From Allobosea sp. CRIB-10 (GTDB lineage: Bacteria; Pseudomonadota; Alphaproteobacteria; Rhizobiales; Beijerinckiaceae), in NCBI RefSeq assembly GCF_900112185.1, contig NZ_FOKP01000004.1:124001-188000 (forward strand): DNA of 64,000 nt, in the 5' to 3' direction. Positions 14,345-22,398 of the stretch are shown here, in pieces. A model generated the notes under the pieces. That model made no database searches, was not told the DNA's origin, and worked only from the letters and a program-made list of their open reading frames with translations. The translations under genes were made by a program, and so were the position numbers. Every line of letters starts with the position of its first letter. The stretch's first letter is position 1.

Positions 14345-15601
14345 TCAGAAGCCCCGCTTTTCCAGTTCGGCTTCAGCCTGCGTGATGTAGTCCCGGATCA
14401 CCGGCACGGCGCTCTTGTGCGGGCCGAGCAGCAGCTGGAAGACCATATCGCCGCCGATGTCGAAGGAGATCGAGCAGGCGCTGAGGTAGAACTCCCACAT
14501 CCGCGCGAAACGCTCGCCCAGCATCGTCACAACCTCCGGCCGATGCGCCATGAAGCGCTCGCGCCAGGCTTCCAGCGTCCAGTGATAGTGCCGGCGCCAG
14601 AACTCGCAGTCGGAATGCCAGAGCCCGGTCTGCTCGACCGCGGCGAAGACCTCCGACAGCGCCGGCGCATAGCCGCCGGGGAAGATGTACTTGTCGAAGA
14701 ACGGGCCGGTGAAGCCGGGCGGGCCGACACGGCCGATGCAGTGGACGAGCGCGATCCCGTCGGGCGTCAGCAGGTCGCGAATCTTCCCGAAATACTCAAG
14801 GTAATGCGCGACGCCGACATGCTCCATCATCCCGACTGAGACGATCCGGTCGAACGTCCCGGTCAGCTCGCGATAATCCTTGTTGATGAAGCTGACGGCA
14901 TCGCCGACCCCGGCGGCCTCGGCACGCTTCTGGGCGGCCGCCATCTGGTCGGGCGAGACGTTGAGGCCGGTCACCTTCGCGCCGCAGGCTTTGGCGAGAT
15001 AGATCGAGAGCTCGCCCCAGCCCGAGCCGATATCGAGCACGCGCATGCCGGGCTCGATCTTCAGCTTGGCGGCAAGGTGGCGGAGCTTGGCCTTCTGCGC
15101 GTTCTCAAGGCCGACCTCTGGGCTGTGCCAATAGGCACAGGAATAGGTCATCGTCTCGTCGAGCCAGAGCCGATAGAACTCGGTCGGGATGTCGTAGTGA
15201 TGCTTCACCTTATTGCCGGCGACACCGAGCGGGTTGTGCATCCGCCAGCGCCGGATCTTGAAGCGGATCTTGCGGATCGCCGCCTGCAGTGGGTGCTTGC
15301 GCAATTCGCTGCGCTGGATCCAGAACAGGGTCAGGAGGTCGTGGATGGTCGAGCCGTCCTCGAACTCGATGCGCTCATCCATATAGCCTTCGGCCAGCGC
15401 CAGTTCCGGGTTGAGGAAGAGCTCGCGCTCGATCCTGGTGTCCTTGAAGCGCACCGTCACCTCGCCGGCGACGACGGGCTTGCCGGCGAAGACGAACTCG
15501 GTCCGGCCCGGCCCGAAGACGTGCCGCTGTCCGTCCGGCGCGATCACGGTCAGGCGACCCTTGCGGATCGAGCGCTTCAGCAGTTTCGGCAACAGCAGCA
15601 T
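14345..15601 (-). CDS. cfa: Cyclopropane-fatty-acyl-phospholipid synthase family methyltransferase
   Basis: SAM-dependent enzyme that adds a methylene bridge across the double bond of unsaturated acyl chains in membrane phospholipids. The 418-residue protein has the N-terminal lipid-binding region, then NKVKHHYDIPTEFYRLWLDE, the signature MTYSCAYWHS, the SAM site VLDIGSGWGELSIYLAKACG, VTGLNVSPDQ and the active-site segment RIVSVGMMEHVGVAHYLEYF, with HCIGR and FDKYIFPGGYAPALSE further on. ATG 15601 (MLLLPKLLKRSIRKG) is chosen over 15676, which adds a non-conserved leader. The phosphatase gene follows two bases later. Confidence 0.93.
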   Translation of the reverse strand: MLLLPKLLKRSIRKGRLTVIAPDGQRHVFGPGRTEFVFAGKPVVAGEVTVRFKDTRIERELFLNPELALAEGYMDERIEFEDGSTIHDLLTLFWIQRSELRKHPLQAAIRKIRFKIRRWRMHNPLGVAGNKVKHHYDIPTEFYRLWLDETMTYSCAYWHSPEVGLENAQKAKLRHLAAKLKIEPGMRVLDIGSGWGELSIYLAKACGAKVTGLNVSPDQMAAAQKRAEAAGVGDAVSFINKDYRELTGTFDRIVSVGMMEHVGVAHYLEYFGKIRDLLTPDGIALVHCIGRVGPPGFTGPFFDKYIFPGGYAPALSEVFAAVEQTGLWHSDCEFWRRHYHWTLEAWRERFMAHRPEVVTMLGERFARMWEFYLSACSISFDIGGDMVFQLLLGPHKSAVPVIRDYITQAEAELEKRGF

Positions 15602-15754
15602 GGTCGGGCAGGCTCCGGTCGGTCGCGCGCAAGCTATTGGTTCGTTCGAGGCAGCACAAACCCTGCGTGCAATCAACCTGACTCCATCGTCAGCACAGCC
15701 ATGCTAGGGGGTGGCGCCAAGGCGCCCCGGCGCCACCCTCGAAACGGAAGCCCG

Positions 15755-16489
15755 ATGTCCTGGCGTGATTTCTGGAATGGCGAGCATGCGATCTACGTCT
15801 CGAATCGCCACAAGACCCTGCACTATCGCCGCATCGCGCAGGACATTGCTGCCGCGGTCCCGTCGAAAAATGCCGTCGTGCTCGATGTCGGCTGCGGCGA
15901 AGCGTTCCTGGCCGATCTCGTCGCCGGCGTCAGCGGCCAGCTGATCCTCTGCGAGGCGGCACCGGCCGTCCGCGACAGGCTGGAGGCTCGCTTTGGCGAG
16001 CTCGCCAATCTCTCGGTGGTGTCTCCCGAGGAGGTCGAGGTTCTGCCGGGCGATTCGCTCGACCTCGTCGTCGCCAACTCGCTGATCCAGTATCTCAGCG
16101 AGGACGAGCTGAAGCAGGCGCTGGCGACCTGGCGCGCCAAGCTGAAGCCCGGCGGCGAGCTCATCGTCGCCGACGTCATCCCGCCCGACCTCTCGCCCCT
16201 GACCGACGCGACGGAACTGCTCGGCTTCGCCTGGCGCGGCGGCTTCTTCATCGCGGCGCTCGGCGGATTGGTGCGCACCGTCTTCTCGGATTACCGCAAG
16301 CTGCGCGCGCAGTACGGTCTCTCGACTTATAGTGCCGCCGGCATCACCACGCTGATCGAGACGGCCGGCTTCAAGAACGTCGCGCGCCGCACGAATTTCG
16401 GCCATAACCCGCATCGCATGGCCTTCTCGGCCCGCAAACCGACCACATCGGTGCAAAGACCGCTCGCGCTGGAGGTTGCCACGACATGA
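15755..16489 (+). CDS. Class I SAM-dependent methyltransferase
   Basis: A 244-residue methyltransferase: the SAM-binding loop is VVLDVGCGEAFLADLVAGVS, followed by LILCEAAPAVRDRLEARF, the motif II region DSLDLVVANSLIQYLSEDEL and motif III LKPGGELIVADVIPPDLSPL. The C-terminal part (GGFFIAALGGLVRTVFSDYR; GITTLIETAGFKNVARRTNF) looks like a substrate-binding cap. ATG 15755 begins MSWRDFWNGEHAIYVSNRHK; the longer open frame upstream is antisense to cfa. Its stop overlaps the start of the DUF1772 gene (ATGA), so the two are co-translated. Substrate unknown; proximity to the divergent cfa hints at lipids, but that is inference. Confidence 0.87.
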   Translation: MSWRDFWNGEHAIYVSNRHKTLHYRRIAQDIAAAVPSKNAVVLDVGCGEAFLADLVAGVSGQLILCEAAPAVRDRLEARFGELANLSVVSPEEVEVLPGDSLDLVVANSLIQYLSEDELKQALATWRAKLKPGGELIVADVIPPDLSPLTDATELLGFAWRGGFFIAALGGLVRTVFSDYRKLRAQYGLSTYSAAGITTLIETAGFKNVARRTNFGHNPHRMAFSARKPTTSVQRPLALEVATT

Positions 16490-16998
16490 CCGCGCTCGCG
16501 CTCGCGCTCACCGTCGTCACGCTGGCCCTGGCCGGCGCCATGGCAGGCTTCTTCTATGCCTATTCGATGTCGGTGATGTGGGCGCTCGACGCGGTCGATC
16601 CGAAGGCCGCGATCGCGTCGATGCAGAGCATCAACATCGTCGTGCGCAACGCGATCTTCTTCCCGGCCTTCTTCGGCACGCCGGTGGTCGCGCTGCTGGC
16701 GGCCGGGCTCTGGTGGAAGGAGGGGATCGGGCAGGTCGCCCTGCTGCTGGCGCTCGCCGCCATCGTCTATCTGGCGGGAACCTTCCTTGTCACCCTCGTC
16801 GCCAACGTGCCGATGAACGAGGCGCTCGCCATCGCCACGATTCCTGCCGATGCCGAGCAGGCGCGGACGCTCTGGCAGACCTATTCCCGCCCGTGGACGC
16901 TGTGGAACCATGTCCGGACGCTGGCGAGCCTCGTCAGCCTCCTGCTGGTCGGCTGGGCGCTCTACGCCGCCGGGCAAATGCCCTCGGCCCGAATCTGA
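16486..16998 (+). CDS. DUF1772 integral membrane protein
   Basis: A 170-residue inner-membrane protein with four hydrophobic segments: ALTVVTLALAGAMAGFFYAY, a middle pair around FFGTPVVALLAAGLWW and VALLLALAAIVYLAGTFLVT, and the last TLASLVSLLLVGWALYAAGQ. The signatures FFYAYSMSVMWALD and NVPMNEAL match DUF1772, a family that includes anthrone-oxygenase-like proteins of uncertain activity. It overlaps the upstream methyltransferase by four bases. Its stop is directly abutted by the stop of gtrA on the other strand (16998/16999), so there is no terminator space. Confidence 0.85.
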   Translation: MTALALALTVVTLALAGAMAGFFYAYSMSVMWALDAVDPKAAIASMQSINIVVRNAIFFPAFFGTPVVALLAAGLWWKEGIGQVALLLALAAIVYLAGTFLVTLVANVPMNEALAIATIPADAEQARTLWQTYSRPWTLWNHVRTLASLVSLLLVGWALYAAGQMPSARI

Positions 16999-17403
16999 TC
17001 AGGCTTCTTCGCGCTCGGCGAAGGAGAAGAATTTGTGCCCGGCGAAGGTGAAGACCATCACGATCAGCGTGGTGACCACCTGCATCGGCAGATAGGGCAA
17101 ACCGGCGACCTTGACGAAGAGGTGCATCAGCATGCCGGTGACCAGGAAGCCGACGAAAGCGATCAGGCCGAAGCGCCAGCTCGCCTCGCCATGCGTGCGC
17201 GTCGCCACGAAGGTGAGCCAGCGGTTCAGCACATAGGAGACGACGCCGCCGAGTACGAAACCGGCGAGCGACGCCAGGACGGGATCGACCCCGCCGAGCT
17301 CGACCAGGCCGATCAGCAAACTGTAATGCGCGCCCGCCGCCACCCCGCCCGAAAAGGCATAGGCGACGAGTTGCCTAGCGCGGCGGGGAAGATGGTTCAG
17401 CAT
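16999..17403 (-). CDS. GtrA family membrane protein
   Basis: A 134-residue protein with four transmembrane helices and the GtrA motifs QLVAYAFSGGVAAGAHYSLL, AGFVLGGVVSYVLNRWLTF and the C-terminal VVTTLIVMVFTFAGHKFFSF, AE. GtrA proteins are thought to move lipid-linked sugars across the inner membrane for modification of surface polysaccharide. No glycosyltransferase partner of the GtrB type is next to it. The gene stands between the converging DUF1772 gene and the AztD-like gene on the same strand. Confidence 0.88.
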   Translation of the reverse strand: MLNHLPRRARQLVAYAFSGGVAAGAHYSLLIGLVELGGVDPVLASLAGFVLGGVVSYVLNRWLTFVATRTHGEASWRFGLIAFVGFLVTGMLMHLFVKVAGLPYLPMQVVTTLIVMVFTFAGHKFFSFAEREEA

Positions 17404-17448
17404 CCGGAGCAGGATACACCCGGATACTGAACGGAACCCTACGGCCGA

Positions 17449-18747
17449 TCAGCCCGCATCGCTGCCGGCGAGATTGGCCGGCATGCCCTCGACAGGCAGG
17501 TCGAGCGCCTGCTTCAGCGTCTCGAGATTGTATTCGCGGATGCGGCCATTCGTGGGGTCGCTGACATAGGCGCTGCCTCCAATCACCGCGAGCGACGGGG
17601 TCGGCGTCTTCGCGCCGTACTGACAGTCGAAGGCGGGCACGGCGTCGAAGCTGGCGATCTCTTTCCAGGCTGCGACATCGTAGACCCGCAGCTTGCCGTC
17701 CGGCGTCAGATTGGCGAGCCGCCTGCCATTGGCGGAGAGCTCGAACTGGCAGGCCGACTGGCCGCCCGGCACCGGCAGGACATCGGCCGCGGTCAGCGAC
17801 TTTGCGGTCGGGTCGACCCTGAGCAGCCCGTCATAGGGTGAGGTCTTGCCGTAATTGGCGACCATGAACTTCGCGCCGGCTTTGGCCTTGATCGTGCTCA
17901 GCCGGCGCCCGTCGGGATAGGCGAGCTTGTGCGCGCTGAACTTCGCCCCGGCCTGCGACAGCACCAGCATGCCGCCGCCCTCCCCTTCGGCGCAGCCGAA
18001 GACATGGCGGCCATCGGCCGCGGCATGGCCGTGATAGAGCTTGCAGGAGGCGTCGGGCTTGGCCGGGTCGTTGAAACTGGCGAGCTTGGCCCAATCGCCC
18101 TTGGTCCGGTCGAGGATCTCGAAGCCGTTGGGCCGCGACGAGGCGCTCTTGTCCTCGCCCTTCACATAGACCGGGTTCGGCACCGACATCAGCCAGCGCC
18201 CCTCGCCGAGCGGCACGACGATGCCGTGCTGCGGCCCCGGGCTCGGCCATTCCGTCAGCGCCGGCTTGTCCTTGGAAAGATCGTTGATCGCGACCAGCAC
18301 CGCCTTCGCCGTGCTCTGCCCGTCCCAGGGGCGGATGCCGTCATAGAACAGTGCGAGCTGGCCATGGCCGGAGATGACATGGGCCGGCTTCTGGCCGGTC
18401 AACGTCAGGTCGAGGAGCTTCACCGGCCCCTTCTCGATGTCGTTGTGGTCGCCATGCGACTCGATCGTCAGGCCGGTGTCGAGGAAGCGGATCGTGCCGG
18501 CATCGTCGCCGGTCTTGATCACCACGAAGCGGCCGCCCTGCGCCGTGGCGAAGCCGGGATTGGCCTTGGGCAGGTCGAAGCTGTGGGTGACCTCGCCGCT
18601 ATCGAGATCGAGCACCCGCACGACCGGCTTCTCGTGGTCGGCGAAGACCAGACGGCCGCGCAGCACGGCATGGTCATGGGCGAGGGCCGGCAGGCTCGAC
18701 AGCAAGGCGGAGATGGCGAGCGTGGACAACAAGGAAAGCGGACGCAT
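17449..18747 (-). CDS. aztD: AztD-like periplasmic zinc metallochaperone (beta-propeller)
   Basis: A 432-residue exported protein with signal peptide (RPLSLLSTLAISALLSSLPA-LAHDHAV). The mature chain starts with the His-rich HDHAVLRGRLVFADHEKPVV and carries ESHGDHNDIEKGPVK, KLYHGHAAADGRHVFGCAEG and repeated blade-like segments (VRVLDLDSGEV, LRVYDVAAWKEIASFDA, GRIREYNLETLKQAL) expected for a seven-bladed propeller. This pattern matches AztD, which passes zinc to the AztC binding protein of an ABC importer. ATG 18747 has GGAGA five bases upstream. It lies directly downstream of a COG0523 GTPase with a Zur-like box, supporting a zinc role; no aztABC genes are in the window. Confidence 0.72.
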   Translation of the reverse strand: MRPLSLLSTLAISALLSSLPALAHDHAVLRGRLVFADHEKPVVRVLDLDSGEVTHSFDLPKANPGFATAQGGRFVVIKTGDDAGTIRFLDTGLTIESHGDHNDIEKGPVKLLDLTLTGQKPAHVISGHGQLALFYDGIRPWDGQSTAKAVLVAINDLSKDKPALTEWPSPGPQHGIVVPLGEGRWLMSVPNPVYVKGEDKSASSRPNGFEILDRTKGDWAKLASFNDPAKPDASCKLYHGHAAADGRHVFGCAEGEGGGMLVLSQAGAKFSAHKLAYPDGRRLSTIKAKAGAKFMVANYGKTSPYDGLLRVDPTAKSLTAADVLPVPGGQSACQFELSANGRRLANLTPDGKLRVYDVAAWKEIASFDAVPAFDCQYGAKTPTPSLAVIGGSAYVSDPTNGRIREYNLETLKQALDLPVEGMPANLAGSDAG

Positions 18748-18782
18748 GGTAGTCTCCAGGGCAGGCGGTAAGGGATGAAGGC

Positions 18783-20009
18783 TCAAGCAGCCGTCGCCCG
18801 GCGCCAGGCCGGGAACGGATCGGGCAGGTCGCGGTAGCGCTCGGGCTTGAAGGCGATGGTCGGCGTCTCGCCGAGCAGGCAGGCATCAAGGGCGGCGGTG
18901 ATGGCGCCTTCGTCCATGTTCGCCCCGATGAAGACCAGCTCCTGCCGGCGGTCGCCCCAGACCGAATGCCAATGCCGGTTCAGGATGGCCTTCCAGTCCG
19001 GATGATCGGGCCAGCGCGGGCGCGGCACCGCCGCCCACCAGAAGCCCATCGCCTCGGTCCGGCAGATCGCGCCGGCAAGCGACATCTCGCCGACCCAGTC
19101 CGGCCGCGTCGCCAGCCAGAAATGGCCCTTGGCCCGGATCAGCCCCGGCCAGGTCCGGGAGAGGAAGGCGTTGAATTTTTCCGGGTGGAAGGGCCGGCGC
19201 GCCCGGTAGACGAAGGAGGAGATGCCGTATTCCTCGGTCTCCGGCACATGATCCTTGAAGCCGTAGAGCTCCTTGTGCCAGAGCGGATGCTCCTGCGCCT
19301 TCTCATGGTCGAACAGGCCGGTATCGAGGATCTGGGTAAGCGGCACCCGGCCGAAATCGGCCTCGATCAAGCGCGCATCCGGATTGAGCGCGCGAATGAC
19401 CAGCTTCGCCTGCGCCACCGCCTCCGGCCCGGCGTCAGCGACCTTGTTGAGCACGACGACATCGGCGAACTCGATCTGCTCGACCAGGAGATCGACCAGC
19501 GTGCGCTCGTCGCCTTCTCCGGCTGTCTCGCCGCGCTCGCGCAGGAAATCGCGCGAACCGTAGTCCTTGAGCAGGTTCACCGCATCGACCACCGTCACCA
19601 TGGTGTCGAGTCGAGCGAGATCGGAGAGCGAGAAGCCGTCCTCGTCGCGGAATTCGAAGGTCGCGGCGATCGGCAGCGGCTCGGCAATGCCGGTGCCCTC
19701 GATCAGCAGATAGTCGAAGCGGCCATCGCGGGCGAGCCGGCCGACCTCGGCCAGGAGATCGTCGCGCAAGGTGCAGCAGATGCAGCCATTGCTCATCTCG
19801 ACCAGCTTCTCGTCGGTGCGCGAGAGATCGCCGCCACCGGCCCGCACGAGGTCGGCGTCGATGTTGACCTCGCTCATATCGTTGACGATGACCGCGACCT
19901 TGCGGCCCTCGCGGTTGTTGAGGACGTGGTTGAGCAGCGTCGTCTTGCCGGCGCCGAGAAAGCCGGACAACACGGTGACGGGAAGGCGGCCATCCATCTC
20001 GGATCTCAT
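18783..20009 (-). CDS. CobW/COG0523 family GTP-binding metallochaperone
   Basis: A 408-residue G3E GTPase of the type that delivers zinc to enzymes under shortage. It has Walker [16 protein letters not shown], the metal-binding CxCC motif [20 protein letters not shown], Walker B-like [16 protein letters not shown], the base-specificity motif LNKVADAG and the CobW C-terminal domain ([20 protein letters not shown]). Start is set at ATG 20009 ([16 protein letters not shown]); 19997 is an alternative. TGTTAC-GTT-GTAACA lies four bases before this start. The AztD-like gene follows 35 bases downstream, giving a two-gene zinc operon probably repressed by Zur. Confidence 0.88.
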   Translation of the reverse strand: MRSEMDGRLPVTVLSGFLGAGKTTLLNHVLNNREGRKVAVIVNDMSEVNIDADLVRAGGGDLSRTDEKLVEMSNGCICCTLRDDLLAEVGRLARDGRFDYLLIEGTGIAEPLPIAATFEFRDEDGFSLSDLARLDTMVTVVDAVNLLKDYGSRDFLRERGETAGEGDERTLVDLLVEQIEFADVVVLNKVADAGPEAVAQAKLVIRALNPDARLIEADFGRVPLTQILDTGLFDHEKAQEHPLWHKELYGFKDHVPETEEYGISSFVYRARRPFHPEKFNAFLSRTWPGLIRAKGHFWLATRPDWVGEMSLAGAICRTEAMGFWWAAVPRPRWPDHPDWKAILNRHWHSVWGDRRQELVFIGANMDEGAITAALDACLLGETPTIAFKPERYRDLPDPFPAWRRATAA

Positions 20010-20012
20010 ATT

Positions 20013-20027
20013 TGTTACGTTGTAACA
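20013..20027. promoter_or_regulatory. Zur-like operator
   Basis: TGTTACGTTGTAACA is a perfect six-base inverted repeat with a three-base spacer, embedded in an A/T-rich surround (CATATT before, TTTCAT after). It fits the alphaproteobacterial Zur pattern of GTTA/TAAC half-sites and sits immediately upstream of a zinc-chaperone operon. Assignment rests on half-site likeness and context. Confidence 0.65.
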
Positions 20028-20090
20028 TTTCATAGCGAGAGCAGATTGCGGACGCAAGGCTGCGATTGAGCGTCAATATTCGATCGTGCT

Positions 20091-20194
20091 GCCATCCCGG
20101 ACAGAGCGAAGCGGAGATCCGGGATCGATTCCGGAACCTCTTTCGGAAAAGCTCCGGAATGGGTCCCGGTTTCCCTGCGGTCGCCCGGGATGAC
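20091..20194. repeat. Dispersed palindromic repeat, family C, copy 1
   Basis: About 104 bases with ends GCCATCCCGG and CCCGGGATGAC and two internal matches of GGGATCGATTCCGG with CCGGAATGGGTCCC. Related copies are at 37143-37250 and 38381-38496. The 624 bases between the COG0523 gene and the ArsR gene (20010-20633) hold this repeat and a family A copy; I see no gene there. Confidence 0.75.
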
Positions 20195-20385
20195 TCGCGC
20201 GCTTTTTTGGCGTGTAGCGGTCCTGCGCTGATGAGCGCTTCAGAAGTCACCGAACCTCGCTAAGCTCGCGAGAAGGTACCGGGCTGGCGCGGAAAGCTGG
20301 CGGCGCTCGGCAGCCGGGCGGTGTTCGGCCCGGGGTGCCCGTGCTGCGGTTAGGCTGACCGCGATACTCCCGGTAGACGAGATTG

Positions 20386-20541
20386 GCGCGGGATCCCCTC
20401 TCCTGAAGGGCGAGGGGTAGGGTGACGTGCTCGGACTGACAGCGTTGGCCTCAGCCTAACCGCGCGGTGAGCGCTCGCGGAACTGGTCAAGCCGCCTACA
20501 CCTCACCCTGCCCTCTCCTTCCAGGAGAGGGTTCCCCGCGC
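20386..20541. repeat. Dispersed palindromic repeat, family A, copy 2
   Basis: Same element as at 9225-9372: ends GCGCGGGATCCCCTCTCC and CCAGGAGAGGGTTCCCCGCG, shared core TCGGACTG, CGTTGGC and ACCGCGCGG, and the right arm ACACCTCACCCTGCCCTCTC. It lies wholly between genes. Confidence 0.8.
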
Positions 20542-20633
20542 ATGACGGACCTTTCATCACATTCTGGAAAACGTCTGGCGCATCGTACGATGCCGGGAAC
20601 CGCTGGTCGCCCCGACCAAGACGGCGGAAGACC

Positions 20634-20981
20634 TCACATGACCAGCTTGATCCGCGGCACCGAGGGATCGCGCCGCGCCGTCTCGATCACGCTGTCGAGC
20701 AGGCCGGGAAAGCGCCGATTGAACTCCTCGCGGCGGATGCTGAGGAAACGCACCGTCCCCTCTGCCCGCGACCGCGTGATCCCGGCCTCGCGCAGCTTGG
20801 CGAAATGGTAGGACAGCAGCGAGGGCGAGGCGAGCTGGGTGAAGGCGCCGCAGCGCGCCTTGTCGACCTCGTCGCAATCGGCGAGCGAGACCAGGATGCC
20901 GAGCCGGATCGGGTCGCCCAGCGCCGCGAACACGTCGGCCGGCAGGACGTCCTCGATCTGCGGATGGAAGAGCTGCTTCAT
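20634..20981 (-). CDS. ArsR family transcriptional repressor
   Basis: A 115-residue winged-helix protein: LPADVFAALGDPIRLGILVS, LADCDEVDKARCGAFTQLAS, PSLLSYHFAKLREAGITRSR and AEGTVRFLSIRREEFNRRFP match the ArsR/SmtB fold. The recognition helix is SPSLLSYHFAKLREAG. Two cysteines (ADCDEVDKARC) before the recognition helix could sense metal or oxidants, but the classic ELCVC metal site is absent. ATG 20981 has GAGG just upstream; a longer frame would need TTG. It is divergent from an MFS exporter, and two TTCAA-N6-TTGAA palindromes lie between them. Confidence 0.87.
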   Translation of the reverse strand: MKQLFHPQIEDVLPADVFAALGDPIRLGILVSLADCDEVDKARCGAFTQLASPSLLSYHFAKLREAGITRSRAEGTVRFLSIRREEFNRRFPGLLDSVIETARRDPSVPRIKLVM

Positions 20982-21019
20982 CACCTCAGGCTTAATTGCC
21001 TCGGCCGCTGCTGACAAGT

Positions 21020-21086
21020 TTCAATGATCCTTGAATTTAGGATTGACTCATGGTCGGCCGACGCCCATGATTCAACGATCATTGAA
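21020..21086. promoter_or_regulatory. Paired palindromic operator for the ArsR regulator
   Basis: TTCAATGATCCTTGAA (21020-21035) and TTCAACGATCATTGAA (21071-21086) share TTCAA-N6-TTGAA. In addition TTTCAATGATC and GATCATTGAAA at the outer edges are exact complements. The sites, 51 bases apart, lie between the ArsR gene and the MFS gene and would control both. Confidence 0.68.
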
Positions 21087-21118
21087 ATTGTCGGCAACTC
21101 CCCACGGAGCGCTCTGCC

Positions 21119-22330
21119 ATGGACATCCGTCTTCTCCTGTTGGCCGGCGGCGCCTTCGCCATCGGCACCGGCAGCCTCGTCATCACCGGCATCCTCCCCA
21201 ATCTCGCCGCCGCCTTCGGCGTCAGCGTCGATACGGCCGGCCTGCTGATCTCGATCTTCGCCATCGCCTATGCCATCGGCTCGCCGGTGCTCTCGACCCT
21301 GTTCGGCAATCTCGACCGTAAGCTCGTGCTGGTCGGCTCGCTCACCGTCTTCACCCTCGCCAATCTCGTCGCCGCCTTCACCAGCGACTTCACCTGGCTG
21401 ATGCTGGCGCGCATCGTCATGGCGCTCGGCTCTGGCGTGTTCATGCCGGCGGCGAACGCGGTCGCCGTGGCGCTCGTGCCGCCGGAGCGCCGGGCCCGCG
21501 CCATCGCGCTGGTCACCGGCGGCATGACTGTCTCGCTGATCCTCGGCGTGCCTCTCGGCACCGCCGTCGCGACGCTCGGCTGGCACTTTCCCTTCATCGT
21601 CGTTGCGCTGTTCGGCGCGCTCGCACTCGCCGGCCTGCTGTTCAAGATGCCGGCCGGCCTGCCGCGCGGCGCCAACACGCTCGCGGAACGGCTGCAGGTC
21701 GCGCGTCGCGGCGACGTCCTGCTGGCGCTCGGCACCACCGCGCTTTGGACCACCGGCGCCTTCACGCTCTACACCTATGTCGCGCCCTTCCTCTCGGCCC
21801 ATGCCGGCATCTCCGGCCATTGGCTCAGCGCGACGCTGGTCGTCACCGGCATCGGCTCGGCGCTGGGCAACCAGCTCGGCGGCCAGGCCAGCGACCGCTT
21901 CGGCCCGGTGCCGACGCTGACCTTCGTGCTGACCCTGCTCGCAGCCTCGCTCGCCGCCGCCTCGCTGGTCGCTGTGACCTTGCCGCCGACGGTCGCGATC
22001 TTCGTCCTGCCGGTGATCCTGATGATCTGGAGCGGCGCCGGATGGGCCGGGCACCCCTCGCAGATGTCGCGCCTCGCCGCGATGGCGCCTGACGCCGTCG
22101 TGGTCGCACTCTCGCTCAACGCCTCGGCGCTCTATGTCGGCATCGCCGCCGGCGCGGCGCTTGGCCAGCAGGTCCTGCGCCACGGGGCCTCCTGGGAGCT
22201 CGGCTTCGTCGGGGCGGCCTGCGAGCTCGGCGCGCTCGGCCTGCTGCTGATCGCGACGCAGCGGCGCAAGGCGGCCGCTCGCGAAGCCGCGCGCGTCAGC
22301 GAGGTTGCGACCGTGCCGACTGCGCGTTGA
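21119..22330 (+). CDS. MFS transporter, drug:H+ antiporter type
   Basis: A 403-residue permease with twelve hydrophobic segments. It shows MFS motifs of the arabinose-efflux/AraJ-like (DHA1) group: an opening AIGTGSLVITGILPNLAAAF, the loop SPVLSTLFGNLDRKLVLVGS, the antiporter-type motif RIVMALGSGVFMPAANAVAV, PPERRARAIALVTGGMTVSL with LGVPLGTAVATLGWHFPF, and GNQLGGQASDRFG at the start of the second half. Likely exports small molecules. The divergent ArsR repressor and shared operator indicate induction by a ligand. The AT-richer ATPase island begins 69 bases after its stop. Confidence 0.88.
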   Translation: MDIRLLLLAGGAFAIGTGSLVITGILPNLAAAFGVSVDTAGLLISIFAIAYAIGSPVLSTLFGNLDRKLVLVGSLTVFTLANLVAAFTSDFTWLMLARIVMALGSGVFMPAANAVAVALVPPERRARAIALVTGGMTVSLILGVPLGTAVATLGWHFPFIVVALFGALALAGLLFKMPAGLPRGANTLAERLQVARRGDVLLALGTTALWTTGAFTLYTYVAPFLSAHAGISGHWLSATLVVTGIGSALGNQLGGQASDRFGPVPTLTFVLTLLAASLAAASLVAVTLPPTVAIFVLPVILMIWSGAGWAGHPSQMSRLAAMAPDAVVVALSLNASALYVGIAAGAALGQQVLRHGASWELGFVGAACELGALGLLLIATQRRKAAAREAARVSEVATVPTAR

Positions 22331-22398
22331 TTAGGACCCAGATGGTTGAATGCGGTTGTTCGAACGCTATGCTGTGCGCCGAATAGGAACCTATTGGC

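Noticed and set aside
15077..15754. N-terminal extension of the methyltransferase gene upstream of 15755
   Set aside because: The open frame is antisense to cfa and unlike methyltransferases; the conserved protein begins at MSWRDFWNG.
18966..20069. Open frame of 367 codons on the plus strand
   Set aside because: Antisense to the COG0523 GTPase gene, which has full motif support.
20981..22183. Open frame of 400 codons on the minus strand
   Set aside because: Antisense to the MFS transporter; highly charged low-complexity translation.
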